NCBI RefSeq assembly: GCF_042652345.1
Contig: NZ_JBHSJJ010000005.1
Location: forward strand, 62,001-126,000
Length of the DNA stretch: 64,000 bases
From: Negadavirga shengliensis
GTDB lineage: Bacteria; Bacteroidota; Bacteroidia; Cytophagales; Cyclobacteriaceae
Direction of reading: 5' to 3'
Shown: piece after piece, positions 47,132-57,213 of the stretch
Numbering within the stretch: the stretch's first letter is position 1
How the letters are laid out: each line of letters starts with the position of its first letter
Program-made: the position numbers and the translations under genes
Notes under the pieces: model-generated
What the model was told of the DNA's origin: nothing
Database searches by the model: none
Seen by the model: the letters and a program-made list of their open reading frames with translations, nothing else

Positions 47132-47413
47132 ATGAAAAAGTTTAGAAAACTGTTGCCAGTAATGGCACTTGTATTTGGAGTTGGATTAGCTTTTGCAACT
47201 CAATCTTCAAACTCATCCGAATCTAAAACAGATGCGAGCGAAATGCTCCATTGGTTTGATCTTGATGAAAATTATCTGGGCGAAAAAACACAGGCTCAAC
47301 AACAGTCTCAATGTGGCACACCTGCCATTGAGTTATGTGCAAGAGGATATGAATCAATTGATTCCAATCAAGAGCCAGTTGGGTCTGTGGTAGCTACTAC
47401 CACCAAACAGTAG
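47132..47413 (+). CDS. Small exported cysteine-containing peptide (DUF6520-like)
   Basis: 93 residues. Signal peptide MKKFRKLLPVMALVFGVGLA-FAT, then a short mature part with two cysteines (QCGTPAIELCARGY). This length and layout match the DUF6520 family as I remember it, which often sits next to SusC/SusD and TlpA-like genes in Bacteroidetes. Convergent with the TlpA-like gene; strong terminator just downstream. Possibly secreted and processed. Function unknown. Confidence 0.75.
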   Translation: MKKFRKLLPVMALVFGVGLAFATQSSNSSESKTDASEMLHWFDLDENYLGEKTQAQQQSQCGTPAIELCARGYESIDSNQEPVGSVVATTTKQ

Positions 47414-47457
47414 CAATATGCGATTCAAAAGGAACAATTTAAGTTTCTGAGGAAATG

Positions 47458-47488
47458 AAGGCTGCCCAAATTTTTTGGGCAGCCTTTT
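47458..47488 (+). terminator. Terminator of the small peptide gene
   Basis: GGCTGCCCAAA-TTTT-TTGGGCAGCC followed by TTTTCC; near-symmetrical, so it may also serve the leftward transcript. Confidence 0.85.
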
Positions 47489-47565
47489 CCTATTTAGCCT
47501 ATTCTCGTAAAACTTCGGAAGCGCTTTAACTTCTAAAGCAATTTCTTCATTTTGGATTTTAGTTT

Positions 47566-48894
47566 CTACCTGTCTCTTAAAACAATAACATCCCTTTCCA
47601 TGTCTTCAAGCGCTATTTCCAAACCATATTTTCGGAGTTCTGCTGACATGGCTTTTACATTATTGGGTTTCCATGTTACTATAAAGCTGATTTTCCCTTT
47701 ATTTCCCACCTTATTCACAAATGGTATCTCAGAATTGTAGTTTAACAACTGGGTTAAATTCCTCACAAAAAAATTTTCTATAATAAGCTGTTTGCCCGGT
47801 TCGAGTTCCTCTGCATTCGCTTTAAAACCCATTCCTTCACCTACGGGTTCTTGATAAACTTTTGAATCCCCGTACTCTTTCAATACCCAGCATTTTACCA
47901 GTTTTTTTTCCTCATGACTTTTTACATTGAATGCTTTATCAAGGTCATCAATCATATATTTGGAAATGGCCTTGGATATACCATCTTCAGCCCCATCATA
48001 TCTGCATATCAGATCATAGCAGTAGTATTGATTGTAATTGTTAAGTTCTGGTACACGTGGCAGGGTAGAATTAGTCTCTATTATAAATCTCGTTTTTAAA
48101 TGGGTGTCCTCCAAGATTCCTAACCCTCCTCCATAGGCAAAATTATACAGCATTAGAAAATGACTATTCATGGATTTGAACCTAAGAATATGATTGACTG
48201 GGTCCTCAATGGACCGAGTCGATGTCCCTGAAAATTCAGGGCGGAATTCACTGAGATAAGAATATTTTAGTATTTTTTCTTTATTACCAATATAGTTATA
48301 CAACATTGCTGGTTGTACTGCATTTGCAACAAAAGGATCCAGTTCTTCATCTATTTTTGGCACAAAGTCAAAATCCTTTCCTTCGATAAATTTTTCAATG
48401 TTTTCGCGGGTAGCACTATTTCCGTCAGTTATGGCTTTGACAATACCATTCTTGTCGATCCATACTTGGTGGGGCATTATCATTGCAGGAAATAGTTTTT
48501 TCAGAACAGCATCATTTATTACCTGTGTGAATTTAATACCTTGAACGTATCTACTCCGGTTAAAAAAATTCTCTACTTTTTCCCTTTCATCATGAGTTGA
48601 TAAAAGGATTTGCAATTTCCCGTGATACTCTTTTTGGAGTGAATCCAAATGAGGCATGAGCTTTACACAACTGGAACAACCCAGAAACCAAAAATCAATG
48701 ATGAGGGGTTTGCCCAAAAAATCATGGAGTTGGGCAGAGCCTTTTGGGTGGTTCAGCAACTCGGGCAATAACACATTAGGTATTCTGTCACCAATTCGTA
48801 CTGTAGTCAGTTCCTGCCCCTTTAACTTCTGCCCAATTGTGCAAGAGCACACGAGGATGAGTATGGTGATATATAATCTTTTTGACGATTTCAT
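47566..48894 (-). CDS. TlpA-type thioredoxin-fold protein
   Basis: 442 residues. Signal-like N-terminus (MKSSKRLYITILILVCSC). The thioredoxin/AhpC fold includes GKPLIIDFWFLGCSSCVKLM with C73/C76 (CSSC), then VWIDKNGIVKAIT. The C-terminal 250 residues are not recognised. It is the last gene of the sigma/FecR/SusC/SusD set, 8 nt after susD. Likely periplasmic disulfide or redox enzyme acting on the imported substrate. Confidence 0.88.
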   Translation of the reverse strand: MKSSKRLYITILILVCSCTIGQKLKGQELTTVRIGDRIPNVLLPELLNHPKGSAQLHDFLGKPLIIDFWFLGCSSCVKLMPHLDSLQKEYHGKLQILLSTHDEREKVENFFNRSRYVQGIKFTQVINDAVLKKLFPAMIMPHQVWIDKNGIVKAITDGNSATRENIEKFIEGKDFDFVPKIDEELDPFVANAVQPAMLYNYIGNKEKILKYSYLSEFRPEFSGTSTRSIEDPVNHILRFKSMNSHFLMLYNFAYGGGLGILEDTHLKTRFIIETNSTLPRVPELNNYNQYYCYDLICRYDGAEDGISKAISKYMIDDLDKAFNVKSHEEKKLVKCWVLKEYGDSKVYQEPVGEGMGFKANAEELEPGKQLIIENFFVRNLTQLLNYNSEIPFVNKVGNKGKISFIVTWKPNNVKAMSAELRKYGLEIALEDMERDVIVLRDR

Positions 48895-48902
48895 ACTTCT
48901 TA

Positions 48903-50291
48903 TTAGTTATATCCTGGATTTTGAGTCAGATTAGAATTGACCAATATTTCATTGGCCGGAATGGGTAACCATTCGGCAGTAGGTTGCCAATTGGGTTTTA
49001 CCGCAGTCAGTATTTCACCTATTCTGCTTGTGCGTTTTAAATCAAACCAGCGATTGCCCCATTCAGCAAAAAGTTCAATTCGTCTTTCCCGATAGATAGC
49101 TGAAAGGATGTCTGCAGTGTTCCCGACTGTATGTTCCGGTAAATTTGCTCTGCCACGTATAATATTCAAGTCATCCAATGCCCCTGAAATATCCCCCAAA
49201 TGGACACGAGATTCTGCACGGTTAAGATAAATTTCTCCCAATCTAAAGATGACATAAGTTTCAGTCTTTATTGCATTCAATCTTATCTTATATTTGAATG
49301 GGTAATAGTAGTCAACCCCTTGAACGGTTTTAGTTTCTATCCAATTAACTTTACGCACATCTCCTTCTTCAAAAGATTCCAATAGATGTTGAGAAACCGT
49401 ATAATTGGGCCTTGTTGTTGCTGAGGTAGTAGGAATAAATCTGTTCCCTTCCACCGTATTGAATAATGATTGGTCTGCAGTTACCAATTGCCATATACTT
49501 TCTGTGCTTTCAGTGAGGAATATGCTAATAATATCGGATTCATATTGATAAAGGGGCGATTGCAAGATTTCGGTCGTAAGCCTTTCTGCCTCTATCCAGT
49601 TTTCCTCATACAGGTAGTATCTTGAAAGTAGGGCAAGAACGGTATAGTAATTTACCCTGAATTTTCCGGCTGAGGGGTAATCGGGAGTTAGTAGGTCACT
49701 TGCTAAAAATAAATCGGAAAGGATATTTTCTTTTACCAAAGCGACATTGGTACGTGGCAGTTGCGCATTGGTTTCATAATCTGTACCGGAAATCAACGGC
49801 ACATCTGCAAATAGATTTACAAGGTACCAATAGCAAAATGCACGGATAAAATAAGCTTCTCCCAATAACTGATTTTTAGTATTTTCAGTAATTGAAGTTG
49901 AATTTTCCAACCCATCCAAACATGCATTAGCCTGATAGATGATTTCGTAGGCATTTCGCCAAAAATTTGTATATACAATGCTATTGTTTACGGCAATGTT
50001 GTTTTCAAAGAATTGAACTTGGGCAGCAGAAGTACCTGTATACTCCAGCTCATCTGAAGCCAATCCTGTAAAAATAGTAACGGCGCCATTAGAAAAGGGG
50101 GGAGTAGTATCAACCAGCCTGCCATAAAGTCCTAAAACGGCTGCTGTTGCGGTGGCATCGTCTTCAAATAGCGTAGCCGTAACAATTCTGTCTGTGGGAG
50201 TCTTTATATCTATGAAATTACAAGCATGTAGACTGTAAATCATAAAGAGCAACCCCACAAATTTTATTTTCTTGTTATATAGTGATTTCAT
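48903..50291 (-). CDS. susD: SusD/RagB outer-membrane nutrient-binding lipoprotein
   Basis: 462 residues. Lipoprotein signal ending LHAC near residue 24, TPR-type helices and RAESRVHLGDISGALDDLNI plus RRIELFAEWGNRWFDLKRTS, a hallmark of the SusD C-terminus. Acts as the lid and substrate receptor of the SusC channel. 8 nt separate it from susC. Confidence 0.95.
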   Translation of the reverse strand: MKSLYNKKIKFVGLLFMIYSLHACNFIDIKTPTDRIVTATLFEDDATATAAVLGLYGRLVDTTPPFSNGAVTIFTGLASDELEYTGTSAAQVQFFENNIAVNNSIVYTNFWRNAYEIIYQANACLDGLENSTSITENTKNQLLGEAYFIRAFCYWYLVNLFADVPLISGTDYETNAQLPRTNVALVKENILSDLFLASDLLTPDYPSAGKFRVNYYTVLALLSRYYLYEENWIEAERLTTEILQSPLYQYESDIISIFLTESTESIWQLVTADQSLFNTVEGNRFIPTTSATTRPNYTVSQHLLESFEEGDVRKVNWIETKTVQGVDYYYPFKYKIRLNAIKTETYVIFRLGEIYLNRAESRVHLGDISGALDDLNIIRGRANLPEHTVGNTADILSAIYRERRIELFAEWGNRWFDLKRTSRIGEILTAVKPNWQPTAEWLPIPANEILVNSNLTQNPGYN

Positions 50292-50299
50292 GATTTCTT

Positions 50300-53200
50300 C
50301 TAATATGTAAATTGAACACCTATGATATAGCTTTTTAAAGGGCCTAGATTATATAGGCTTTGATTCTCGGGGTCATATCCTTTGTCATTGTTCCAGGTAT
50401 ATAGGTTCTGTCCCTGAAAATATATGTTGACATTTTTTGCTTTTATAGCCGATAAAAGCAACTGTGGCAAACTATATGAAAAATGAATGCTCCGTAACCG
50501 GATAAACGACTGGTCTGAGAAAACAGCACTGGATCTTGCAATATTAGCATTGTTAAAGTTTGTTGATGCAAGGAATTTTTCTATCTCTGCGTGGTCTCCT
50601 TCACTTATCCAACGCCCCAATACAAAAAGAGGTTGATTGATAAAAGTCCCTGGTGTCCGGTTATTTTCATACATCCAATAAAGAGCATTCCTTCCCATTT
50701 GTTTTCTGTAGTCAAAGAACATATCCAATTCAAGTCCTTTGTACCGAAGTGTATTGCGGAAGCCGCCAAAGTATTTTGGGTCCAAATTACCATTGATGAT
50801 ATTGTCGTGAAGGGGAAATAAAAAACCGTCTTCGTTGACATCAAGCAGAGAGAACAAACCTGTTTCTGGATTAACACCTAAAGATCTGTAGTTGTAGATG
50901 CTGTTCAAAGAATTACCTACTTCATACAATGAAGCATAGGTGCTTGACTCTATATCGGGAAAATCCAATAAGGTATTTCTTGGTACAGTTATATTGAAAC
51001 TGCCGTTCCATTGAAAATTCTGGTTTTTAAATATTTCTCCATTCAACTGGATTTCCCAGCCTTTGTTTTCCACTGATGCAGGAAAATTATTGGTAATTGA
51101 ACCAAAGCCGGTCATATAAGGCAATCTGTACATTACCAACTGGTTACTACTGGTGTTGCGGAAGAAATCGGCAGAGAGCAATAACCTGTCGTTCCAAAAT
51201 CCCAATTCAATGGCAAATTCAAGTTTTCTATTCTCTTCCCAGCCATAAGTGGGGTTGAATAAATTAAGGGGCTGTAAGGTAGATGTGTTTTGATAACTAT
51301 TAGAAGAAAAAGAACCCCAAGCATCAAGATATTGGTAGTCACCGATTTGATCGTTGCCCGTGATACCATAGCTCCCCCTTAGCTTACCGTAACTCAGTAA
51401 GGATGGCGAATTTTTTAGCCAGTTCTCCCCCGTAAAAATCCAAGCTGCACCAATCGCTCCAAAGTTGGCATATTGCTGTCCTGGTCCAAAGCGACTGGAA
51501 CCATCCCGTCTACCTGTGATATTTACGAGATATTTATTCTGAACATTATAGTTGATCCTTCCGAAAACCGCTTGGTAACGATACAATATGTTTGTACTAG
51601 ACTGAGATACTACATTACTGGCAGCTTGAGCTGATTCCAACAGGGCATCACTGGGAAACCCACTCAAATTAAGGAAGCTTCCCGTTTGCAATTTCTCTTG
51701 AAAGGTCCCTCCCGCCAATACATTTAACTCTCCTTTCCAAATACCTGCTATATATTCCAATTGTGGCTCAATATTCCAACCCTTGTATTGTGTATTCCCA
51801 AATTGTGCAGTACTGGGTTGCTCATCTGTAGGAGGTCTGAAAGATTTTGGAAAAAGTTTCATGTCATTGGCATTTAACTCATTGTATCCCATCAATACTT
51901 TGAAATTCAATGAAGATAGAATGCTATAATTTAGATTAAGGCTACTCATTAAATTCCCTGTGTTGGCCTTGTATTTGTTAAATAAGTAACGGTATGGATT
52001 ATCGTAATTCGTACCATGCTCTTCCCATTTAAGACTCCCCCACTCATCAAAAAATGATGGGACATTAGGTGGAAGAAAAGTATAGAAGGTCAAGTCTTGA
52101 CCTGGGGAATTATTAGTAGTTGCTGTGTAACTTCCTGAGAAAGTTAGTTGAAAGCGTTTATCCGAAGAATTATGATTGATATTTGCATTTACTGATCCAC
52201 GATTATTGTCCAATTTGTCAGGAAATACGTTGGTCTCTCTGTAATATCCTCCACCTAATAAAAACTGAGTGCCTTCATTACCTCCGGAAACAGACAATTG
52301 AGCATTGGTCACATGGCCCATATTGCCAACAAGCTCATTCTGCAGGTCAGTATAGCGGTTCTGATCCCATGCCACAAGATCAGGTGCATTATTGATATTA
52401 GGTTCTATATTGCTATTAAGAAATGCCTCTTGGCGCATTTCCAGATATTGGGCTGTGTTCAAAAGAGGCACCCCTTTCTGGGCTTGTGTTATCCCTTGAT
52501 TTACGTTAACCGTAATTTGTGTTTTTCCTATATGCCCTTTTTTGGTAGTAATTAATATGACCCCGTTTGCACCTCTTGACCCATAGATCGCTGTGGCATC
52601 AGCATCTTTAAGCACTTCAATACGTTCTATGTCATTTGGGTTGATGCTATTGAAAGGACTAAGTCCGCCACCTGAAATACTTGCTCCTATTGAAGATACC
52701 ATTGTGTTGATGTTTTCATTTCCCGGAGAGAAAGGAATACCATCAATTAAAATTAGTGGTTCAGAGCCTTGTGCTATTGAATTTTGCCCCCGAATTTGAA
52801 TATCAAAGGAAGAACCCGGTGCTCCGCTACTTTGTGTTACTAATAACCCAGGTATCCTGCCGGATAATGCCCCTAATATATTGTTAGTTGGTTGTTTTGA
52901 AAGTTCCTCTGAAGTGACAGTTGATACTGCTCCTGTGTTGAATCTTTTTGTCGTTGTACCATACCCAATCACTACCGCCTCATCAAGCTCAGATAATCTC
53001 TCCTTCATCATCACATTTATAACTTCCCGATTTCCCACATGAATTTCTTGGGAGTAAAATCCAAGCATCCGGAACTGCAAGGTCGCATCATTTTCAAGTC
53101 CATTCAGGGTAAACATCCCTTCATCATCAGTAACCGTCCCTTTATTTGTCCCCTTAACCTGAACCGTCACTCCGGGAAGGGGCAGCCCGGTTGTATCGGT

Positions 53201-53746
53201 TACGGTACCACTTACGGTTAAATCAACCTCTGGTAAAGGGTTTGGAACTTGGTTGTTGTTCTTCTGCTGTATAAGCTTTCCCGGTTCATGACGCACAAGG
53301 ATTTCCTCTCCTACAAGACGATAGCTATATGGAATAGGAGTAAAAACATGCTCCAACACTTCCCTGAGAGGGCTGTCCTCGGCACCTACGCTTACTCTAA
53401 CCGTACTTGAAGCAATGGCATCGCTATACATAAATTTCACCCCACTTACCTTCGATATTTGATCAAGGGCAGCTTTCAAAGGCTCATTTTTGATGTTGAC
53501 AGTGACTATTGTTTCGAGTGGAGATTGTCCTTTTACATCACCGGCAATAAGGGTGATGGCTGTACAGCAAATAATTCCGATTATAATGACACTCCATCTC
53601 ATAAACTTGGTAATAATGGATGTGAGGGATGGGCTGGAAGCTTTGTCCCTGCCTGGGTTTAGGTGATGCAGGTCGGATTCCGGACAGGAGATCGTGGAAA
53701 ATGTCCTGTCTGCCCCACCTGCATGGTGAAGTAGAATTTTTTTCAT
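50300..53746 (-). CDS. susC: SusC/RagA TonB-dependent transporter with STN signalling domain
   Basis: 1148 residues. After an N-terminal membrane segment (MRWSVIIIGIICCTAITLIA) there is an STN domain (VNIKNEPLKAALDQISKVSG, about 80-135), a carboxypeptidase-like domain (VSGTVTDTTGLPLPGVTVQV, about 178-260), the plug (VIGYGTTTKRFNTGAVSTVT onward) and a 22-strand barrel to the end. The STN domain is what lets such transporters signal to FecR and the sigma factor. M1 start kept although an internal ATG at the membrane segment is possible. Confidence 0.95.
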   Translation of the reverse strand: MKKILLHHAGGADRTFSTISCPESDLHHLNPGRDKASSPSLTSIITKFMRWSVIIIGIICCTAITLIAGDVKGQSPLETIVTVNIKNEPLKAALDQISKVSGVKFMYSDAIASSTVRVSVGAEDSPLREVLEHVFTPIPYSYRLVGEEILVRHEPGKLIQQKNNNQVPNPLPEVDLTVSGTVTDTTGLPLPGVTVQVKGTNKGTVTDDEGMFTLNGLENDATLQFRMLGFYSQEIHVGNREVINVMMKERLSELDEAVVIGYGTTTKRFNTGAVSTVTSEELSKQPTNNILGALSGRIPGLLVTQSSGAPGSSFDIQIRGQNSIAQGSEPLILIDGIPFSPGNENINTMVSSIGASISGGGLSPFNSINPNDIERIEVLKDADATAIYGSRGANGVILITTKKGHIGKTQITVNVNQGITQAQKGVPLLNTAQYLEMRQEAFLNSNIEPNINNAPDLVAWDQNRYTDLQNELVGNMGHVTNAQLSVSGGNEGTQFLLGGGYYRETNVFPDKLDNNRGSVNANINHNSSDKRFQLTFSGSYTATTNNSPGQDLTFYTFLPPNVPSFFDEWGSLKWEEHGTNYDNPYRYLFNKYKANTGNLMSSLNLNYSILSSLNFKVLMGYNELNANDMKLFPKSFRPPTDEQPSTAQFGNTQYKGWNIEPQLEYIAGIWKGELNVLAGGTFQEKLQTGSFLNLSGFPSDALLESAQAASNVVSQSSTNILYRYQAVFGRINYNVQNKYLVNITGRRDGSSRFGPGQQYANFGAIGAAWIFTGENWLKNSPSLLSYGKLRGSYGITGNDQIGDYQYLDAWGSFSSNSYQNTSTLQPLNLFNPTYGWEENRKLEFAIELGFWNDRLLLSADFFRNTSSNQLVMYRLPYMTGFGSITNNFPASVENKGWEIQLNGEIFKNQNFQWNGSFNITVPRNTLLDFPDIESSTYASLYEVGNSLNSIYNYRSLGVNPETGLFSLLDVNEDGFLFPLHDNIINGNLDPKYFGGFRNTLRYKGLELDMFFDYRKQMGRNALYWMYENNRTPGTFINQPLFVLGRWISEGDHAEIEKFLASTNFNNANIARSSAVFSDQSFIRLRSIHFSYSLPQLLLSAIKAKNVNIYFQGQNLYTWNNDKGYDPENQSLYNLGPLKSYIIGVQFTY

Positions 53747-54092
53747 ACTTTTAGTCTGTTAAGTGTGGACGGCTTTCTGCTTGGTTTTTGCGGACTTGGG
53801 CATTTAGCCGGGGAAACATTTATCTTAAATTTCCTCTCCCTTCCCATTCATTGGGTGGGGAGCAGGATTTTTGATCATGGATTTGTCATAGGCGGATTGT
53901 TTATAATTAAAAGCCCGCCTCCCACTCGGGAGGCTTCCTTTTTCCAGTTGAGCTTGGTTATACAAATTATAGGATGGGCTTTATTCCTTGTTTATTTTCA
54001 GCATTGTGAAGAAACTGCCGGGGCATGACCCCGGACAGTTCCTATTGGGGGTGATTAACCGGAAATCTACCGTTAACCTTATGAAGAAAGCT
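53747..54092 (-). promoter_or_regulatory. fecR-susC intergenic region with two hairpins
   Basis: No gene. On the minus strand a hairpin AACTGTCCGGGG-TCAT-GCCCCGGCAGTT (54013-54040) is followed by GCCTCCC-GAGT-GGGAGGC (53917-53934) with a T-rich tail. This probably attenuates or ends the fecR transcript so that susC is driven by its own sigma-dependent promoter, whose -35/-10 I could not define. Confidence 0.55.
53917..53934 (-). terminator. Terminator between fecR and susC
   Basis: Perfect 7-bp stem GCCTCCC-GAGT-GGGAGGC, then GGGCTTTTAATT on the minus strand. Confidence 0.6.
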
Positions 54093-55124
54093 TTACTGTA
54101 TATCTGGGTTTATGCTGATTATATACTCCTGATCACCTGTCTGTTGCCATTTGGCATCAAGCGTGAGACTCAGTTTTTCCAGAAAAACAGTGATTCCCTG
54201 ATTGGCATCAAGCATACCGTAAAAGCTACGCTCTGCCAGATCACCTTCCAATTTCACAATGGCCTTGTATTGCCTGTTTAAGTCTTTTACTATATCTGTC
54301 AGTGGAGTCCCTTCATATTCGAATATGCCTTCCCTTTGTGCTAGTAGTTTTTCGGCATCCGGGGCGCTTTCTTTGATGAGGGACTTCTCTGTACTGTTGA
54401 ATACCGCCCGTTCATGTGGAGCGAGTTTTATGGGCTCCACGTCCGTAGCAAGTACGGATACCGATCCGGTAAGAACGGTAACGGCTATATCGGATTCTTC
54501 GTAAGCCTCCACATTAAAGGATGTTCCCAATACGGTCGTGCTCACTTCACCGCTCCTAATAACAAATGGCTTTGCCGAGTCAGGGACTACATCGAAGAAG
54601 GCTTCTCCCTCCAAGATGACTTCACGGATGTCTCCTTTGAATTTTTCAGGGTATCCCAATCTACTATCCGGGCTAAGCCATACCTCTGTGCCATCGATCA
54701 GGGTGATCTGTTGTCTTTCCCCTGTCTGCGTAGCCAAATATTGTACCTCTACCGGGATGATCCAATCTATCAGGGTATCTCTGAATATCCAGGATAAGCC
54801 CATCAAGAAGACTATGGCCGCAGCTACGGAAATTCGCTTCCAGATATGGATAGTTCTGACTTTGGTCTCAGGTGCTTGCTCAGACCAGATTTTGTTCTGA
54901 ATCTCCATAAAGGCATGATCAAAGAGAGCCTTCCCTTTCGGACTGTCCTCAAAAGCTTTGTTTACGGGTTGCCCCATTTGCTGTCTGATGATTTCCTGAA
55001 GCTTTTCGGGGTTATCCTCTTCTCTGAAATATTCCATCAGTTCTGCCATCTCCGCAGGGGTACACTGATTGTCCAGATACTTGATGAATATTTCCCTAAG
55101 TCGTTCCTGATCTTCCCAAGCCAT
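54093..55124 (-). CDS. fecR: FecR-family anti-sigma regulator
   Basis: 343 residues. N-terminal helical anti-sigma domain, one membrane helix (ISVAAAIVFLMGLSWIF, about 97-113), FecR domain (YLATQTGERQQITLIDGTEV, WLSPDSRLGYPEKF, GEAFFDV) and a DUF4974-type C-terminus. Holds an ECF sigma until the SusC STN domain signals. Its partner sigma gene, normally immediately upstream, is 7.2 kb away at 62300-62899 because a block of plus-strand genes lies between. Confidence 0.94.
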   Translation of the reverse strand: MAWEDQERLREIFIKYLDNQCTPAEMAELMEYFREEDNPEKLQEIIRQQMGQPVNKAFEDSPKGKALFDHAFMEIQNKIWSEQAPETKVRTIHIWKRISVAAAIVFLMGLSWIFRDTLIDWIIPVEVQYLATQTGERQQITLIDGTEVWLSPDSRLGYPEKFKGDIREVILEGEAFFDVVPDSAKPFVIRSGEVSTTVLGTSFNVEAYEESDIAVTVLTGSVSVLATDVEPIKLAPHERAVFNSTEKSLIKESAPDAEKLLAQREGIFEYEGTPLTDIVKDLNRQYKAIVKLEGDLAERSFYGMLDANQGITVFLEKLSLTLDAKWQQTGDQEYIISINPDIQ

Positions 55125-55160
55125 TATTTTACTGTCTTTATATTGAATACGCTTGGGAAG
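55112..55160. repeat. 10-bp inverted repeat around the fecR start codon
   Basis: CTTCCCAAGC (55112-55121) and GCTTGGGAAG (55151-55160). The fecR ATG abuts the first arm, so the mRNA could fold a 10-bp stem next to the initiation codon. It also marks the left edge of the 7.2-kb insert. Confidence 0.6.
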
Positions 55161-55248
55161 GAAGGTGTATCTGCTGGGGGTGGGAAATATTTCTTATTTT
55201 GGTCGAGATTTTACTACTCAACAAATTAATAGTAACGAAAACAAAGCA

Positions 55249-57213
55249 ATGTCAGATAAGCTCATTGTTCCGGTTAAATTAAAATCGGAAATATTAAAAA
55301 CAATCCTTAGCCAATCTATTCCATTTGGGGGATTTGATAATCCAGAAGGTATACTCGAATTCATACTTAAAATTTGGGATTTGAGAACAATGCCTTCACA
55401 AGATCCTCGTTTTGATGATGCATACGGTGATTTCTATCAGCATTTAGTAAACAACGACGACTGGAATTACGATTATCTTTTTAATGAAAGACTGAATTTA
55501 CTTAAGGATGATGAGAGTTTTATTTTATTTGTTGAAACCGTCATTTCGCCAGAAATAAGACGAAATGAAGATGAAATATCAAAGTTTTTTTTATTGCTTA
55601 ATCCCTACTTTGAAAAGGCAAATCTGTTTTTATCTGTTTCTGACTTTGATGTCGAAACTCAACTTCCGATTTATAGAGTTAAGCCTAGGGGAGAAATTGA
55701 AGATATCCCTTTTGGATTAAAAGTAAATTCGATTCCTTTTTTTGTGGTACATCCAGATAAAGGGTGGGCTAATAGAATCCATTCTCATTCTCCCCCTTCA
55801 AAATTCCCTTCATTCGTTTTGGCATATAATGATCGTTGGAATGATTATGGGAAATGGACTGAGTTTTTTCTGTATTACTACGATGAAAATCAAGAAGGTT
55901 TTAGCATTGGCAAAACAAAAATAATGCACAATGAAGAGAGCAATACCTTTGAAAACATTCCAAAAGAATTTACAAAATTAGAAGATAGTTTTTGCTCTCT
56001 AGGTCAGGATCAAGGTTTTTATTTCAATATAAAGGAACATTTTGATAAGAATTTTGAAAGTGTTTTGTATTCATTGAGGGACGCCTCTTTTTTCCCAGAG
56101 ATTCTTGAAAAGTATGAAAATCATAGGACATTTATAAATTCCCTTATTCGAGACGATGAGGTTGAAAGGCTATTAAGAGAAATAAAATATAAACTCTTTG
56201 GCTACGAACTTAAAAACCTATATAGCTTTAAATATTCTTTCACCCCAAAGTTTTCAGATTCGACAATCGACATTGATTTTCAGTTTAATAGCGACAATCC
56301 ATTTCCCAATAGAGTATATGCAATTATTGGCAGAAATGGCACGGGAAAAACCCAGCTTATAACTTCACTACCTGTCTCTATTTCAAAAAAGAATATTGAT
56401 TTATTCATCCCAAAAGTACCGTTATTTAGTAAAGTAATAGCTGTTTCATATAGTGCATTTGACTCCTTTGAAATCCCTAAGAGAACAGCTTCATTCAATT
56501 ATATCTATTGCGGTTTAAAAAATGAAGATGGAAAGGATATTTCAGATAGTGGGCTTGTAAACAGATTCCACCATTCTTGGAAAAAAATCAAGGAGTTAGG
56601 CAGAATGCAACAGTGGATTACAATACTTTTGAATTTTCTTGAAGAAGATATTATATCTGAATTCATTATTGAAAAAGGCACTGAATATGAAGTAGACATC
56701 AAAGAGTTTTCAAAAGCAAGAAATAAGCTTAGTTCAGGACAAAGCATTATTCTTTACATAATCACACAAATTGTTGCAAATATCAGGTATGATTCCCTAT
56801 TGATTTACGATGAACCAGAAACACATTTGCATCCCAATGCAATTTCACAGCTAACAAATACCATATATGAACTTGTGCACCAATTTGAATCTTACTGTAT
56901 ATTAGCCACGCATTCTCCACTTATAATTCGTGACATTTTATCCAAAAATGTCTTTATAATTGAAAGACACAATAATGTTCCATCGATTAGAAAAATTGGC
57001 ATTGAATCATTTGGGGAAAATCTGACTACTTTGACGGAAGAGGTATTTGGCAACAAAGAAATCCCCAAACAATACAAAAAGATTATTGAGGACATGAAGA
57101 CAAACGGGAAGTCATCTCTGGAAATAACCCAAGCTCTTGAATCGGACAATTTGCCTTTAAGTTTGAATGCAAAATTATTTATAGCAAGTTTATTTAACAA
57201 TGAGAAATCTTAA
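55249..57213 (+). CDS. Septu PtuA-like AAA ATPase
   Basis: 654 residues from ATG 55249 (MSDKLIVPVKLKSEILKTIL); the upstream frame from 55153 covers the fecR region and is rejected. Walker A IIGRNGTGKTQLI near 361-370; ABC-type signature LSSGQSIILYI near 500; Walker B LLIYDEPETHLHP near 520; D-loop and ATHSPLII switch follow. This is the OLD/PtuA-like ATPase layout. The next gene, overlapping by 14 nt, encodes an HNH protein, the PtuAB pairing of Septu. The first 350 residues are not recognised. Confidence 0.8.
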   Translation: MSDKLIVPVKLKSEILKTILSQSIPFGGFDNPEGILEFILKIWDLRTMPSQDPRFDDAYGDFYQHLVNNDDWNYDYLFNERLNLLKDDESFILFVETVISPEIRRNEDEISKFFLLLNPYFEKANLFLSVSDFDVETQLPIYRVKPRGEIEDIPFGLKVNSIPFFVVHPDKGWANRIHSHSPPSKFPSFVLAYNDRWNDYGKWTEFFLYYYDENQEGFSIGKTKIMHNEESNTFENIPKEFTKLEDSFCSLGQDQGFYFNIKEHFDKNFESVLYSLRDASFFPEILEKYENHRTFINSLIRDDEVERLLREIKYKLFGYELKNLYSFKYSFTPKFSDSTIDIDFQFNSDNPFPNRVYAIIGRNGTGKTQLITSLPVSISKKNIDLFIPKVPLFSKVIAVSYSAFDSFEIPKRTASFNYIYCGLKNEDGKDISDSGLVNRFHHSWKKIKELGRMQQWITILLNFLEEDIISEFIIEKGTEYEVDIKEFSKARNKLSSGQSIILYIITQIVANIRYDSLLIYDEPETHLHPNAISQLTNTIYELVHQFESYCILATHSPLIIRDILSKNVFIIERHNNVPSIRKIGIESFGENLTTLTEEVFGNKEIPKQYKKIIEDMKTNGKSSLEITQALESDNLPLSLNAKLFIASLFNNEKS

